The notes beneath the pieces were generated by a model. That model was not told the DNA's origin, ran no database searches, and saw nothing but the letters and a program-made list of their open reading frames with translations. The position numbers were made by a program, and so were the translations under genes. 64,000 bases of DNA from Amycolatopsis roodepoortensis (GTDB taxonomy: Bacteria > Actinomycetota > Actinomycetes > Mycobacteriales > Pseudonocardiaceae). Shown in pieces: positions 34,431 through 44,405 of the stretch (positions are counted from its first letter, which is position 1; each line of letters opens with the position of its first letter). The stretch spans positions 558,001 through 622,000 of the forward strand of contig NZ_JADBEJ010000001.1 in assembly GCF_014873915.1 (NCBI RefSeq), written 5' to 3'.

Positions 34431-34549
34431 ACGGCCAAGGTAGCCGAGCCGCCGGACGGCCGTATCGGGGTGATCGCCCGTTCAGCGCAGCGCGGGGCGC
34501 TAATCTCCCACGGTGACCCCATGACCTCCCTCTCTGGTGCGAGGATTGG

Positions 34550-35218
34550 ATGCCGATGAACGCGAGGGTGCTGGTCGTCGAGGACGACGAGGACATCCGG
34601 CTGGCGGTGTCCGCCGAGCTGCGCGCCGCCTCGTTCACCGTGGACGCCGCCGGTTCGCTGGCGGCCGCGGCCGCGGCGCTCGACGCGACCGGAGCGCACG
34701 ACTGCGCGGTCTTCGACCGGATGCTGCCCGATGGTGACGCCATCGGCTTCGTCGACGAGCGCAGGCGGCAGGGCTGGGCCGTGCCGGTGCTGTTCCTGAC
34801 CGCGCTGGATTCGAGCAGTGCCCGGATCGAGGGATTCGAACACGGCGGGGACGACTACCTGGTCAAACCCTTCGTGATGGCGGAGCTGCTGGCGCGCGTG
34901 ATGAACCTGTGCCGCCGCCGGGACAGCAGGCCGCCGGTGCTGCGCCACGCCGACCTCGAAGTCGATTTCGCGCGCTGCGAGGTCCGCCGCGGAGGCGTGC
35001 TGCTCTCCTTGAGCAACCGTGAATTCGCGATCCTCGAATACCTCGCGACCCGACCCGGGATGGCGGTGTCCCGGGCGGATCTCGTCGAGCACTGCTGGGA
35101 CCTCGAGAACGAGCCCACGGCCAACGTCGTCGACGCCGTCGTCAAACGGCTGCGCCGCAAACTGGGCGAGCCGGATCCGGTGGAGACGGTGCGCGGAGTC
35201 GGGTTCCGGCTCTCGTGA
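34550..35218 (+). CDS. OmpR-family response regulator, partner of the downstream kinase
   Basis: 222 residues. Receiver domain with EDDED at 11-15, phospho-acceptor Asp in CAVFDRMLPDGD near 57, Thr in LFLTAL, Lys in YLVKPF. The winged helix DNA-binding domain shows LSNREFAILEYLATRPGMAVSRADL and ANVVDAVVKRLRRKLG, and ends RGVGFRLS. Its stop overlaps the histidine kinase GTG start (GTGA), so the pair is translated together. A second ATG two codons downstream could also be used. It is the first gene of a six-gene run to 42916. Confidence 0.92.
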   Translation: MPMNARVLVVEDDEDIRLAVSAELRAASFTVDAAGSLAAAAAALDATGAHDCAVFDRMLPDGDAIGFVDERRRQGWAVPVLFLTALDSSSARIEGFEHGGDDYLVKPFVMAELLARVMNLCRRRDSRPPVLRHADLEVDFARCEVRRGGVLLSLSNREFAILEYLATRPGMAVSRADLVEHCWDLENEPTANVVDAVVKRLRRKLGEPDPVETVRGVGFRLS

Positions 35219-36510
35219 CCGACACTTCGACCGACACCTCGACCGGGCGGCTGCGACGGCTCCGCGGTCTGCTGACGCTGCTGTTCACCGCGATGAACGC
35301 GGTCGGCCTGGTGATCCTGGCGTGGCTGCTGATCGAGGCGGACGCCGATCAGGGCAGGCAGCGGCTCGACAGCGACGTCCGCCAGGTCTCCGCGACGCTG
35401 GCCAGGCTGATCGCGGCGGACGGCGGCGCGATCGTCACCGCCTACATCGGCACCGACACGGTGAACGAGCAGTGCCCGCAGTTCGCCGTCCTCCCCGGCA
35501 CCGCCCCGCGCTTCGAGCCCTACCGCGGCAAACGCGAGTGCGTCCCCGTCGACGACGCGCTGCTGAACCGGCTCGCGACCGAGGCCACCGGCACGAACCT
35601 CTCGAAGACCGGCTACGAGAAGACGGCCGCCGGCCGGTCCGTCTACGTCGCCGCCGATCCGATCAAGGACACTTCACAGCAGATCGTCGGCGCCGTCGTC
35701 GTGGTGGCCGACGCCGAGGTCGTCGACGAGCAGCACGGCGAGTGGACGCTGCTGGTGATCGGCGGCTGCGTGCTCCTGGTGCTCGGGCTCGGCGCGGCCG
35801 GATATTTCATCGCGGGACGCGCCATGCGCCCGGCGACCGCGGCGCTGGAACAGCAGAAGTCGTTGCTGGACGGGGTTTCCCAGCTGCTCGACGGCGTCGT
35901 GCACGACCTCAAGACGCCGGTGGCGGGCCTGCGGGCGCTGGCCGAGACGGCGTCGCGGAACCCGGCCGCACAGGCCGAGATGTTGCCGAGGACCATCCGG
36001 CTCGCCTCGATGATGGGCGACATCATCGATCTCTGGCCGAGCCGTGCCCGGATGACCGCCGGGGTCGAGAAACCGGCCATGGAGCCGTTGATGCTCGATC
36101 AGCTGGTCGAGATGGTCGTCGAGGACATGCCCGCCGACGGCGCGCGGATCTCGGTCACCTCCGTGCCGACCCGCGTCGAGGGCGACGCCACGTTGCTGCG
36201 GCGCGCGGTCGCGAACCTGATCGGGAACGCGGTGAACCACGGCCGCGCGCCCGGCGAGGAGGCCGACATCCAGGTCACCGTGCTCGACGGCAGGGTGATC
36301 ATCGCCGACCGCGGGCCCGGCGTCGATCCGGAGGGGGCGGCGGAATTGTTCGAACGTTTCGTCAGTGGCGGGGGATCGACCGGGATCGGCCTCGCCGTCG
36401 TCAAGTGGGTCGCCGACATCCATGGCGGCACGCTGCGTCTCTACAACCGTGACGAGGGCGGGGCGATCTTCGAGCTCGCGTTGCCGATGGGGCCGGTGGA
36501 CAAGCCATGA
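35215..36510 (+). CDS. Membrane sensor histidine kinase
   Basis: 431 residues. Two membrane helices (LLTLLFTAMNAVGLVILAWLL near 19-39 and TLLVIGGCVLLVLGLGAAGYF near 179-199) flank an extracytoplasmic sensor of about 140 residues with two Cys (EQCPQF and KRECVP). The HisKA phospho-acceptor His lies near 230 in VVHDLKTPVAGLRALAE. The HATPase domain shows the N box NLIGNAVNHG, DRGPGV and GGGSTGIGLAVVKW. No HAMP domain is obvious. Downstream genes encode envelope-type proteins, which suggests that it senses a cell-surface signal. Confidence 0.92.
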   Translation: MTDTSTDTSTGRLRRLRGLLTLLFTAMNAVGLVILAWLLIEADADQGRQRLDSDVRQVSATLARLIAADGGAIVTAYIGTDTVNEQCPQFAVLPGTAPRFEPYRGKRECVPVDDALLNRLATEATGTNLSKTGYEKTAAGRSVYVAADPIKDTSQQIVGAVVVVADAEVVDEQHGEWTLLVIGGCVLLVLGLGAAGYFIAGRAMRPATAALEQQKSLLDGVSQLLDGVVHDLKTPVAGLRALAETASRNPAAQAEMLPRTIRLASMMGDIIDLWPSRARMTAGVEKPAMEPLMLDQLVEMVVEDMPADGARISVTSVPTRVEGDATLLRRAVANLIGNAVNHGRAPGEEADIQVTVLDGRVIIADRGPGVDPEGAAELFERFVSGGGSTGIGLAVVKWVADIHGGTLRLYNRDEGGAIFELALPMGPVDKP

Positions 36511-38642
36511 CGCCGAACGAACGGGTTACCCTGCCTGATGTGATCCGTGCAGGTAAGGGGACCGCCGGGGCGCGCTGGCGGGCAAGGGCTCCGATCGCGT
36601 TGATCGTCGCGGGCTGTGTCGCGGTGGTCGGCATCGCCGTGGGCGGCGCTTCGAAACCGCTGCCCGGGCTGGACGTGGTGCCGACCGGGCACTGGATCTA
36701 CAACTCCGTGCTCGGCAAGGCGTTCCACATCGACGGGGCGGGCAAGCGGGCGGACGCCGAGGTGAGCGTCCCTGGCGCGGACAAGGACAGCCAGGTCGTG
36801 CAGGGTCCGACGCAGGGATACGTCGTCGGCCCTTCGAAGAACATCGAGTTCGGCAAGTCGACCCTGTCGGTCGAAGGCAGCCATCCCGCGCCCGCTCCCG
36901 AGCGTCCGGTGACCCTTGAAGTCCGAGGCGGACCGTACGCCGTCTACCGCGCGGCCGGGACGGTGAGCCGCTTCGGCGAGCACGCCGTCACCGTCAAGGC
37001 CGGGGGGCCGTTGGGGACCCCGGTCGCGACCCCGGACGGGCGGCTTTGGCTGCACCGGCTCGACACCGGGCTGCTGTGCGAACTGGCTCCCGGTTCGGAG
37101 CGGCTGTCCTGCCCGTTCGTGGTTCCCCAGGGGCACAAGGGTTCCCTCACCGTCGTCGGCGACACCGCGATGTTCGTGGACACCACCGACGACACCGCGC
37201 GGACGGTCGCCGTCACCGGCCTCGGGGATCCGGTGAAGCTCGGCGTCGAGGTTCCGGAGACCGCGGTCGCGGCGGCGAACGACGTCGAGGGCAGGATGGC
37301 GATCCTCGACCCGCAGGGGTCGCGGCTGCATCTGGTGGACGCCGCGCCGCAGGCCAAGACCCCTCCGGTGACCGTCGGCCTCCCGCCGGGTGACTACGCG
37401 GGCGTCGCCGCCTCGCGGACCGCCGTCGCGGTGGTCGACCGCACCAGCAAGACACTGCGCACCTACGACCGCGACGGCCGGGAGCGGGACAAGAAACCGA
37501 TCCCCGGCGAGGGCGGCAGGCCCCCGGTGCGCGGCCAGGACTCCAGGGTCTACGTCGACGGCGTGGACGGTTCCCACGTGCTGGTGGTGGAGCACGACGG
37601 CGCGGTGAACGAGGTCCCGGTGACCGGTGCTCCCGATCCCGCGCAGGATCCGAAACCGGTGGCTCCGCCGCCACCCCAGAACCCTCCGGACACGCGAGGA
37701 CCTGTCACGCAGCCCCAGCCACCGCCCGCGCCGGCCGGTAAGCCGGACCGGCCCGTCGTGCCGCAGCCGACGAAGAAGCCGCCGCCCGTCGCGGCGAGCC
37801 CACCGGGCGCGCCGCGGTCGGTGACGGCCACGCCGGGCAACGGCTCCGCGACGGTGCGGTGGAACGCCGCGGCCGCGAACGGTGCTGCCGTGACCAACTA
37901 CCGGGTCACGTGGTCCGGCGGCGAGACCACGGTCGGCGGCGGCGCACGGACGGCCACGATCAATGGGCTGACGAACGGCGCCTCGTATGTCTTCACCGTG
38001 GCCGCGATCAACCGCGCGGGAACGGGGCCCGGTGCCAGTTCCGCCCCGGTGACCCCGGCGGTACCGAAGCCGCCGAGCGCCCCCGGGAACGTCGCCGCGC
38101 AACCGCAGGGCAACGGCGGCGCGCTCATCACCTGGACACCCGCGACGGCGAACGGCTCGCCGATCACCGGCTACCGGATCTACTGGTGCCCGGACAGCGA
38201 GGGCATCAACCAGCCGCACGATCCGCCGGACTGCGGCGAGGCGACCGTGGCGGCGTCGGCGCGGCAGTACGTCGCCGACTTCCTGTTGGTGGGCACCGAA
38301 CTGCGGTTCTACGTCGAGGCGATGAGCGCCGCGGGCAACGGCCCGGCGGGAGACGATCCGACGACGCCCAAGGGACGGCCGGATATCGAGGTGACGCAGC
38401 GGAACGGGATGGTGCGGCTGGTGGCCAGGACGATCACCGAGAGCTCGAACTGGAACGCCACGCTCCCCGTCGTCGTCACCGGACCCGGCGGCGTGCGCGA
38501 GGAGTTCACGATCAAGCTCACCGGCCAGCACAACACCGGCACGGACCTCTTCCGCTATCCCGGTGCCAAGGGGGACGAGGTCACCGTGTCGCTGGATCCC
38601 AACGGCTACGAGCCGATCACGAAGACGATCATCTGGAAATGA
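36507..38642 (+). CDS. Membrane-anchored extracellular protein with fibronectin type III domains
   Basis: 711 residues. A short cytoplasmic tail, one membrane helix (APIALIVAGCVAVVGIAVGG near 28-47), then a long beta-rich, propeller-like extracellular part (about 55-370, repeats such as TPDGRLWLHRLDTGLLCEL and SRTAVAVVDRTSKTLRTYD). A Pro-rich spacer follows (about 373-430, PPPPQNPP and PPPAPAGKP), then two FN3 domains (PGAPRSVTATPGNGSATVRW and PSAPGNVAAQPQGNGGALITW) and a C-terminal domain. It likely binds a wall component or another protein outside the cell. The ATG at 36507 overlaps the kinase stop, so it is made together with the two-component system. Confidence 0.85.
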   Translation: MTPNERVTLPDVIRAGKGTAGARWRARAPIALIVAGCVAVVGIAVGGASKPLPGLDVVPTGHWIYNSVLGKAFHIDGAGKRADAEVSVPGADKDSQVVQGPTQGYVVGPSKNIEFGKSTLSVEGSHPAPAPERPVTLEVRGGPYAVYRAAGTVSRFGEHAVTVKAGGPLGTPVATPDGRLWLHRLDTGLLCELAPGSERLSCPFVVPQGHKGSLTVVGDTAMFVDTTDDTARTVAVTGLGDPVKLGVEVPETAVAAANDVEGRMAILDPQGSRLHLVDAAPQAKTPPVTVGLPPGDYAGVAASRTAVAVVDRTSKTLRTYDRDGRERDKKPIPGEGGRPPVRGQDSRVYVDGVDGSHVLVVEHDGAVNEVPVTGAPDPAQDPKPVAPPPPQNPPDTRGPVTQPQPPPAPAGKPDRPVVPQPTKKPPPVAASPPGAPRSVTATPGNGSATVRWNAAAANGAAVTNYRVTWSGGETTVGGGARTATINGLTNGASYVFTVAAINRAGTGPGASSAPVTPAVPKPPSAPGNVAAQPQGNGGALITWTPATANGSPITGYRIYWCPDSEGINQPHDPPDCGEATVAASARQYVADFLLVGTELRFYVEAMSAAGNGPAGDDPTTPKGRPDIEVTQRNGMVRLVARTITESSNWNATLPVVVTGPGGVREEFTIKLTGQHNTGTDLFRYPGAKGDEVTVSLDPNGYEPITKTIIWK

Positions 38643-38664
38643 CGGGCACGAAACAGGGGGCACG

Positions 38665-39618
<954 letters not shown>

Positions 39619-39623
39619 GCCGG

Positions 39624-40796
39624 ATGCGGCTCACGGGACGCGGGACCGGCCTGCTCGTCGCCGCCGTGCTGCTGTACGGCGCGGGCGAAGTGGCCGGATA
39701 CCCACTGCTGCGCGTGCTCGCGGGAGCCGCGGTGGGCGCGTTGCTCGCCGGGGTGGCGCTGGCGATCCGGCGCCCGCGGGTCGAGGTGCGGCGCGACGTT
39801 TTCCCGGACCGCGTCGAACGCGGACGCCCGGCGATGGCCCGGCTGCTGGTCGGGAACCCGGGAACGCGGCGGCAGGCCGGGTTCACGGCGCGGGAGCACG
39901 GCGAACACGGCGCCGAACTGGCCGTCACGGTCCGCCCGCTGCCACCGGGCGGCGAGGCGACCTACCATTACGAACTGCCGACGAGGCGGCGCGGGCGATT
40001 CACGGTCGGTCCGTTGATCCTGGAGCGCGCCGATCCGCTCGGCCTGGTCCGGCGCCCGCTTCCGGCCGGTGACACCGCGACGCTGTGGGTCTACCCGAAA
40101 CTGCATCCCGTGCGCGCGCTCGCGACCGGTCATCCCCGCCACCATCACGACGGGCCGACGACCGACGATTCGCTGCACGGTTCGGCGGATCTGCGGGACG
40201 TGCGCGAGTACGTCGTCGGGGACGAGGTCCGTCACCTGCACTGGAAGGCCACGGCCCGGACGGGGCAGCTGATGGTCAGGGACTACGTCGATCCCGACCA
40301 CCCCCGGTTCACGCTGCTGCTCGACACGCGGGCGAAGGTGTTGTCGGAGAACGAATTCGAGGAGGCCGCCGAGCTGGCGGCGTCATTGGTGAACGCGGCG
40401 GCGACGGCCGGGCACCGCTGCCGCCTGCTCACCTCGACCGGCGAGGATCTGACGACCTTCGGCGGCGCGCAGGCGGCGAGGCGGCTGCTGGACGTGCTGT
40501 GCGAGGTCGGCCAGGACCCCGCCGCCGACCGGCCGATGATCCCGATTTCGTTGTCCCGCAAGGGAGTCCGTGGTGGTTGCCTGGTCGTCGTGACCGGCAG
40601 GGCCGGGCCGGACCTGCGCGGGCTCGCGGTCGTCCGGCCGCATTTCTCGTCGGTGTACGTGCTCGGGGTGGGTACGCACGGGCTGGGGATGGACGGGCTC
40701 GGCGTGCACGGTGTCGAGGGCGTCCCCCGCGCCCGCAGGGTCAGCGCGGCGGACGCGGCCGAGGCGGTGAACCGGTGGAACGAGCTGGTGTCGTGA
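39624..40796 (+). CDS. DUF58 membrane protein
   Basis: 390 residues. Two hydrophobic segments at the N-terminus (TGLLVAAVLLYGAGEVAGYP and LLRVLAGAAVGALLAGVALAI), then the DUF58 core with the signature DSLHGSADLRDVREYVVGDEVRHLHWKATART split over residues 185-217. The following VWA-like fold begins FTLLLDTRAK near 230. DUF58 proteins partner with MoxR ATPases and transglutaminase-like membrane proteins. Gly-rich repeats of THGLGMDGLGVHG near 350 are unusual. The ATG at 39624 lies five bases after the moxR stop. The stop overlaps the next GTG. Confidence 0.9.
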   Translation: MRLTGRGTGLLVAAVLLYGAGEVAGYPLLRVLAGAAVGALLAGVALAIRRPRVEVRRDVFPDRVERGRPAMARLLVGNPGTRRQAGFTAREHGEHGAELAVTVRPLPPGGEATYHYELPTRRRGRFTVGPLILERADPLGLVRRPLPAGDTATLWVYPKLHPVRALATGHPRHHHDGPTTDDSLHGSADLRDVREYVVGDEVRHLHWKATARTGQLMVRDYVDPDHPRFTLLLDTRAKVLSENEFEEAAELAASLVNAAATAGHRCRLLTSTGEDLTTFGGAQAARRLLDVLCEVGQDPAADRPMIPISLSRKGVRGGCLVVVTGRAGPDLRGLAVVRPHFSSVYVLGVGTHGLGMDGLGVHGVEGVPRARRVSAADAAEAVNRWNELVS

Positions 40797-42916
40797 CCCC
40801 GCGCATCGCGGACGTCGCCGTACTCGCCGCGGCGGCGATCGGAGGACTGCTCTTCGCGCCGGTCTTCGGGGTGACCGCGCTGCTCCTGTCGATCGGCGCG
40901 GTGGTGCTGGTCGTTTACGGGGCCACCGAACTCGGCAGGCGGTTCCCGAAAGTCGTGCCGTGGCGGCCGGTGATCGCGGTACTGGCGGGGTTGCTCGCGG
41001 TGATCGAGACGGCGTTGCCGGAAACGACGGTGGCGGGGATCCCGACGGGGGAGACGCTCGCGGTGCTCGCCGCCGGGGCCGTCGACGGCTGGCAGCTGAC
41101 CCTGCGGACGACCTGGCCGGCCCGGCCGGAACCGGAACTGATCTCGTTCGTGCCGCTGGCCGTCCTGGTCGCCGCCGTCCTGGGGATCGAACTGCTGCAC
41201 CGGTTGCGCCGGCCACTGCTGGCGCTCGTGCCGGGGCTGCTCGTCCTCGTGCTGAGCCAGGCCTACGTCGCGGTGACCGGCGTCGCCGCGGTGGCCACGG
41301 GCATCGGCTACGCGGTGATCGCCGGACTGCTGCTGGTCGGCGGCGGGGGGATCGCGCTGCCCCGGCTGCTGAAGCTGGTCGCGCCCGCCGTGGTGCTCGG
41401 CGTCGTCGGCGCGCTCGCGCTGGCCGTGGCCGATCCGCTCGCGCGCCCCGCGTACTCCTTGAAGGACGACGAATCGGTCCCGCTGGCCGAAGAGTCCGTC
41501 ACGAGCCCGCTGTCCGAGATCGCGTACCGGACCAAGAATCCGTCGCCGCAGGTGTTCCGCTACACCGGGGACACCCCGGCCTCCCGGCGCTGGCCGCTGG
41601 CCGTACTGGACGAGTTCGACGGCTCGAACTGGTTGCCCAGTGGGGGTTTCCGCCGACTGGGCGCGGAGATCCCGCCCCGTACGGGAGAACAAGTCCCGGC
41701 TGCCAGGCGCCAGGCCACGATCGAGATGTCGGCTCCGTCCGGGCCGTGGCTCCCCGGCCAGACGTCGCCCGCGTCGGTCACCGGCGTCGACGCGCTCGTC
41801 GACGAGACACGCGGAACCCTGGTCACCACGGAACCGTCACCGCCCCGGTACACCCTCGGCTGGTGGGAGCCCCAGGTCGGTCCGGAAGACCTGATCGGCG
41901 CCGGAACGGATCCCGCGCTCCCGGGTGGTCTCGGCGGTCTCGGCACGGTTCCCCCGGAGATCGGCGAACTCGCCGACCGGGTGCTGCCGCCCGACCTGCG
42001 GCCGTCGTTCCAGACCGCCGTCGCGCTGGAGCGGTACCTCGCCGGAAACCACCGGCTCGCCACGGGCGACGACCTGCCCACCGGGCACGGCTGGCCGCAG
42101 CTGCGCCGGTTCCTGATCGACGGTGACAAACGGGGCACGAGCGAGCAGTTCGCCGCCGCGTATGTGGTGCTGGCCAGACTGAAGGGAATCCCGGCGCGGC
42201 TCGTCGTCGGCTACCGCGCGCCGGAACGGGCCGAGGCCGACGGCGCGCACGTCGTCCGCAACTCCGACATCATCGCGTGGCCGGAGGTCGCCGTGGCGAG
42301 GGTGGGCTGGGTTCCTCTCGACCCGTCCGGCGCCGCCGCGCAGAGCGGGACCGCGGCCGCGAACGGGATCGCCGCCGCGGTGGCGGAGGTGCGGACCCAG
42401 CTGCCGCCGGTGCAGAAGATGGAGAACCCGCCGCTGCCACCCGGGGAATCCGAAGAGGACACCGCGTCGGGCGCGGGGAACTGGCGGACGGTGGCGATCA
42501 TCGCCGCCGCCGGGCTCGTGGTCCTGTTGGTGCTGTGGGGCGCGGGCGTTCCCGGCGTGACCGCGTTCCGCGCCTGGCGGCGACGTCGCAAGGAAGGCCG
42601 GGACGCGGTGATCGGCGCCTGGGCCGAGGCCAGGGACCGGCTGCGGGCACACGGTCTCCGGGTGACCGCCGGGATGACCGTGCGGGATCTGGCCGCCTCC
42701 GCCGGCGTCTTCGGTGATCAGTCCACAGTGGACGGACTGTACTCGCTGGCGAGATCCGTCGACGCCGCGCTGTGGTCCGGGATGGCGCCGGACGTCGCCC
42801 ACGAGGCCTGGGCCGCGGTGCGAACCGTCCGAAAAGGACTACGGCGCCGATCTTGGGCGGCGAGGCTGCGGGCGGCGGTCAACGTCCGGGTCCTGTTCCC
42901 ACCCCGCGCCGCGTGA
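40793..42916 (+). CDS. Transglutaminase-like membrane protein lacking the catalytic Cys and His
   Basis: 707 residues. Five or six membrane helices in the first 230 residues, an extracellular domain with the transglutaminase-like core, another helix near 570 (TVAIIAAAGLVVLLVLWGAGV) and a cytoplasmic tail with a DUF4129-like helix region. In active family members the core reads GxCEQFA...GIPAR and HAWPEV...GWVPLDP. Here it reads GTSEQFAAAYVVLARLKGIPAR (Ser near 451 for Cys) and DIIAWPEVAVARVGWVPLDPSG (Ile for His near 494). The fold is kept but transglutaminase or protease chemistry is unlikely, so a binding role is inferred. GTGA overlap with the DUF58 gene. Confidence 0.87.
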   Translation: MTPRIADVAVLAAAAIGGLLFAPVFGVTALLLSIGAVVLVVYGATELGRRFPKVVPWRPVIAVLAGLLAVIETALPETTVAGIPTGETLAVLAAGAVDGWQLTLRTTWPARPEPELISFVPLAVLVAAVLGIELLHRLRRPLLALVPGLLVLVLSQAYVAVTGVAAVATGIGYAVIAGLLLVGGGGIALPRLLKLVAPAVVLGVVGALALAVADPLARPAYSLKDDESVPLAEESVTSPLSEIAYRTKNPSPQVFRYTGDTPASRRWPLAVLDEFDGSNWLPSGGFRRLGAEIPPRTGEQVPAARRQATIEMSAPSGPWLPGQTSPASVTGVDALVDETRGTLVTTEPSPPRYTLGWWEPQVGPEDLIGAGTDPALPGGLGGLGTVPPEIGELADRVLPPDLRPSFQTAVALERYLAGNHRLATGDDLPTGHGWPQLRRFLIDGDKRGTSEQFAAAYVVLARLKGIPARLVVGYRAPERAEADGAHVVRNSDIIAWPEVAVARVGWVPLDPSGAAAQSGTAAANGIAAAVAEVRTQLPPVQKMENPPLPPGESEEDTASGAGNWRTVAIIAAAGLVVLLVLWGAGVPGVTAFRAWRRRRKEGRDAVIGAWAEARDRLRAHGLRVTAGMTVRDLAASAGVFGDQSTVDGLYSLARSVDAALWSGMAPDVAHEAWAAVRTVRKGLRRRSWAARLRAAVNVRVLFPPRAA

Positions 42917-42920
42917 TCGA

Positions 42921-43028
42921 ATGGACGACACGCGTGCTTGAACGGACGACACGTGTGATCAGACGGACGACACGTGAGTCGTCCGCCCAATCACGCGTGT
43001 CGTCCGTCTGATCACTTGTGTCGTCCAT
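42921..43028. repeat. Large imperfect palindrome built from ACGGACGACACG units
   Basis: Three direct units read TGGACGACACGCGTG (42922-42936), ACGGACGACACGTGTGATC (42942-42960) and ACGGACGACACGTGA (42963-42977). They are followed by inverted units TCACGCGTGTCGTCCGT (42991-43007) and TCACTTGTGTCGTCCAT (43012-43028). The arms can fold into a stem of about 38 bases with a short loop. It starts a few bases after the stop of the transglutaminase-like gene and lies between convergent genes, so it may end transcription from both sides. The repeated units suggest an origin by local duplication. Confidence 0.8.
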
Positions 43029-43057
43029 CTGGTCACGCGAAACCACCGGAGAGGCGC

Positions 43058-43110
43058 GTTGCGAAAGCCACTTTCGCAACGTTGAAAGTTGCGAAAGTGG
43101 CTTTCGCAAC
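43058..43110. repeat. Paired-palindrome repeat, copy 4 (GTTGC type)
   Basis: Two perfectly complementary 23-base arms with the CGAAAGCCACTTTCG core, separated by 7 bases (GTTGAAA). It lies 27 bases before the stop of the minus-strand pseudokinase gene, in the convergent intergenic region. Confidence 0.88.
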
Positions 43111-43137
43111 CTTCAGCGGAGCTTCGCGCGGTGCGGC

Positions 43138-44349
43138 TCAGTGCTTGCAGACGGCGCCGCGGAGCGGCTGGAACGCGCTCTCGTAGGTGCCCTGCGGGCT
43201 GCTGCCCTGGATCTGGAAGCAGTACCGCAGGCCCGGCCGGACGTCGACCCGGCGCTGCTTGGTCCGCTGCGTCAAGATCACCTGCGGTTCCGCCCGGCCT
43301 TCCTCGGCGAGAATGATCGCGAAGTCCAGTTCGGCGTTCGCCGTCCACGACAGTTCGACGTAGGTTTCGTGGTCGACGGGCGGGGCCAGCTGGATCGCGA
43401 CGCCGCTCGACGGGGGAGCGGCCGTGGGCGGCGGCGCGGAGGGAGTCTCCTCGCTGCCGGACAGGAGCCACGGAACGGCGACGGCGCCGCAGATCCCGGC
43501 CAGGACCGCGGCCGCGATGACGTATTTCCGCTTCGATGCCGCAGCTTCCGGCGGCGGCTGCTCCGGACGGGACGGCTCCAGCACCAGGATCGGTTCCGCG
43601 GGCAGGTCGAGCGGGATGCCGGCCCGGGCCGCCGTGAGTCTCCGATGCAGCTGCTTCAGCCGGGCTTCCGGGTCCTCCGGCCGGCGCTCCGGGTCTTTGG
43701 CGAGCAGTTCGCCGACGAGCGCCACGAGTTCGTCCGGGACGTCCGGCCGGGTGATGGGTGCGACGGGCTCGGTGAGCACGCGGTGGATGCGAGTACCCGG
43801 CTGCTCGCCGACGACCGTCCTGTGTGGAGGTTCGCCGGTCAGCGCGAGGTACAGGACGGCGCCGAGGCCGTAGCGGTCGGTCCGCTCGTCCATGGTCTGG
43901 TCGCGCACGGTCTCCGGGGCGGTGAACTCGAGGCCGTGCAGCGGGTCACGCGGGAACCGCCGCCGGAGCGCCACTCCGAAGTCGGCGACGACGGGTTCGC
44001 CGGTGTGCCGGATCAGGACGTTTCCGGGCGACACCGAACCGTGCACCACGCCGGCCCGGTGCGCGGCGGCCAGCACCCGCGCGACTGTTTCGCCGATGAT
44101 CAGCGCGTCCTGGACCGGCAGGGGTTCGGCCAAGGTGGCGAGGGACCGGTCGCAGCGCGGCATGCGCAGCGCCGTCCGGCCGTCGGCGAGCTTGCCGATC
44201 TCGTCCACCTGCAGGATCGACGCGATTCCGGAGAGCGCGGCCTGTTCCCGTTCCAGCGCCGCCCGGGTTTCGCGGTCCAGCGAACCCGGGTACACCTTGA
44301 GCACCGTATCGCCGGGGCCGGGCACGATGGTGGCGGAGGCGCTGCTCAT
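43138..44349 (-). CDS. Membrane pseudokinase with extracellular Fn3-like domain (second of tandem pair)
   Basis: 403 residues from the ATG at 44349; an earlier start at 44409 adds 20 residues and would overlap the upstream gene. A Ser/Thr kinase fold is recognisable: Lys18 in TVLKVYP, DFG at 123-125, and APE (FTAPETV). The catalytic loop reads HGSVSPGN (103-110), so the HRD Asp and the following Lys are both lost; no normal Gly-rich loop is seen. It should not phosphorylate. A linker, one membrane helix (KYVIAAAVLAGICGAVAVPWLL near 268-290) and a Fn3-like extracellular domain with Cys in RYCFQIQ and AVCKH follow. It probably transmits binding information. Same architecture as the gene just upstream. 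Confidence 0.82.
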   Translation of the reverse strand: MSSASATIVPGPGDTVLKVYPGSLDRETRAALEREQAALSGIASILQVDEIGKLADGRTALRMPRCDRSLATLAEPLPVQDALIIGETVARVLAAAHRAGVVHGSVSPGNVLIRHTGEPVVADFGVALRRRFPRDPLHGLEFTAPETVRDQTMDERTDRYGLGAVLYLALTGEPPHRTVVGEQPGTRIHRVLTEPVAPITRPDVPDELVALVGELLAKDPERRPEDPEARLKQLHRRLTAARAGIPLDLPAEPILVLEPSRPEQPPPEAAASKRKYVIAAAVLAGICGAVAVPWLLSGSEETPSAPPPTAAPPSSGVAIQLAPPVDHETYVELSWTANAELDFAIILAEEGRAEPQVILTQRTKQRRVDVRPGLRYCFQIQGSSPQGTYESAFQPLRGAVCKH

Positions 44350-44405
44350 ACGACGGCCGGATCCCCTCTCCACCGTGGACCCCTCCACGGTACAACAGGG
44401 CCGGT

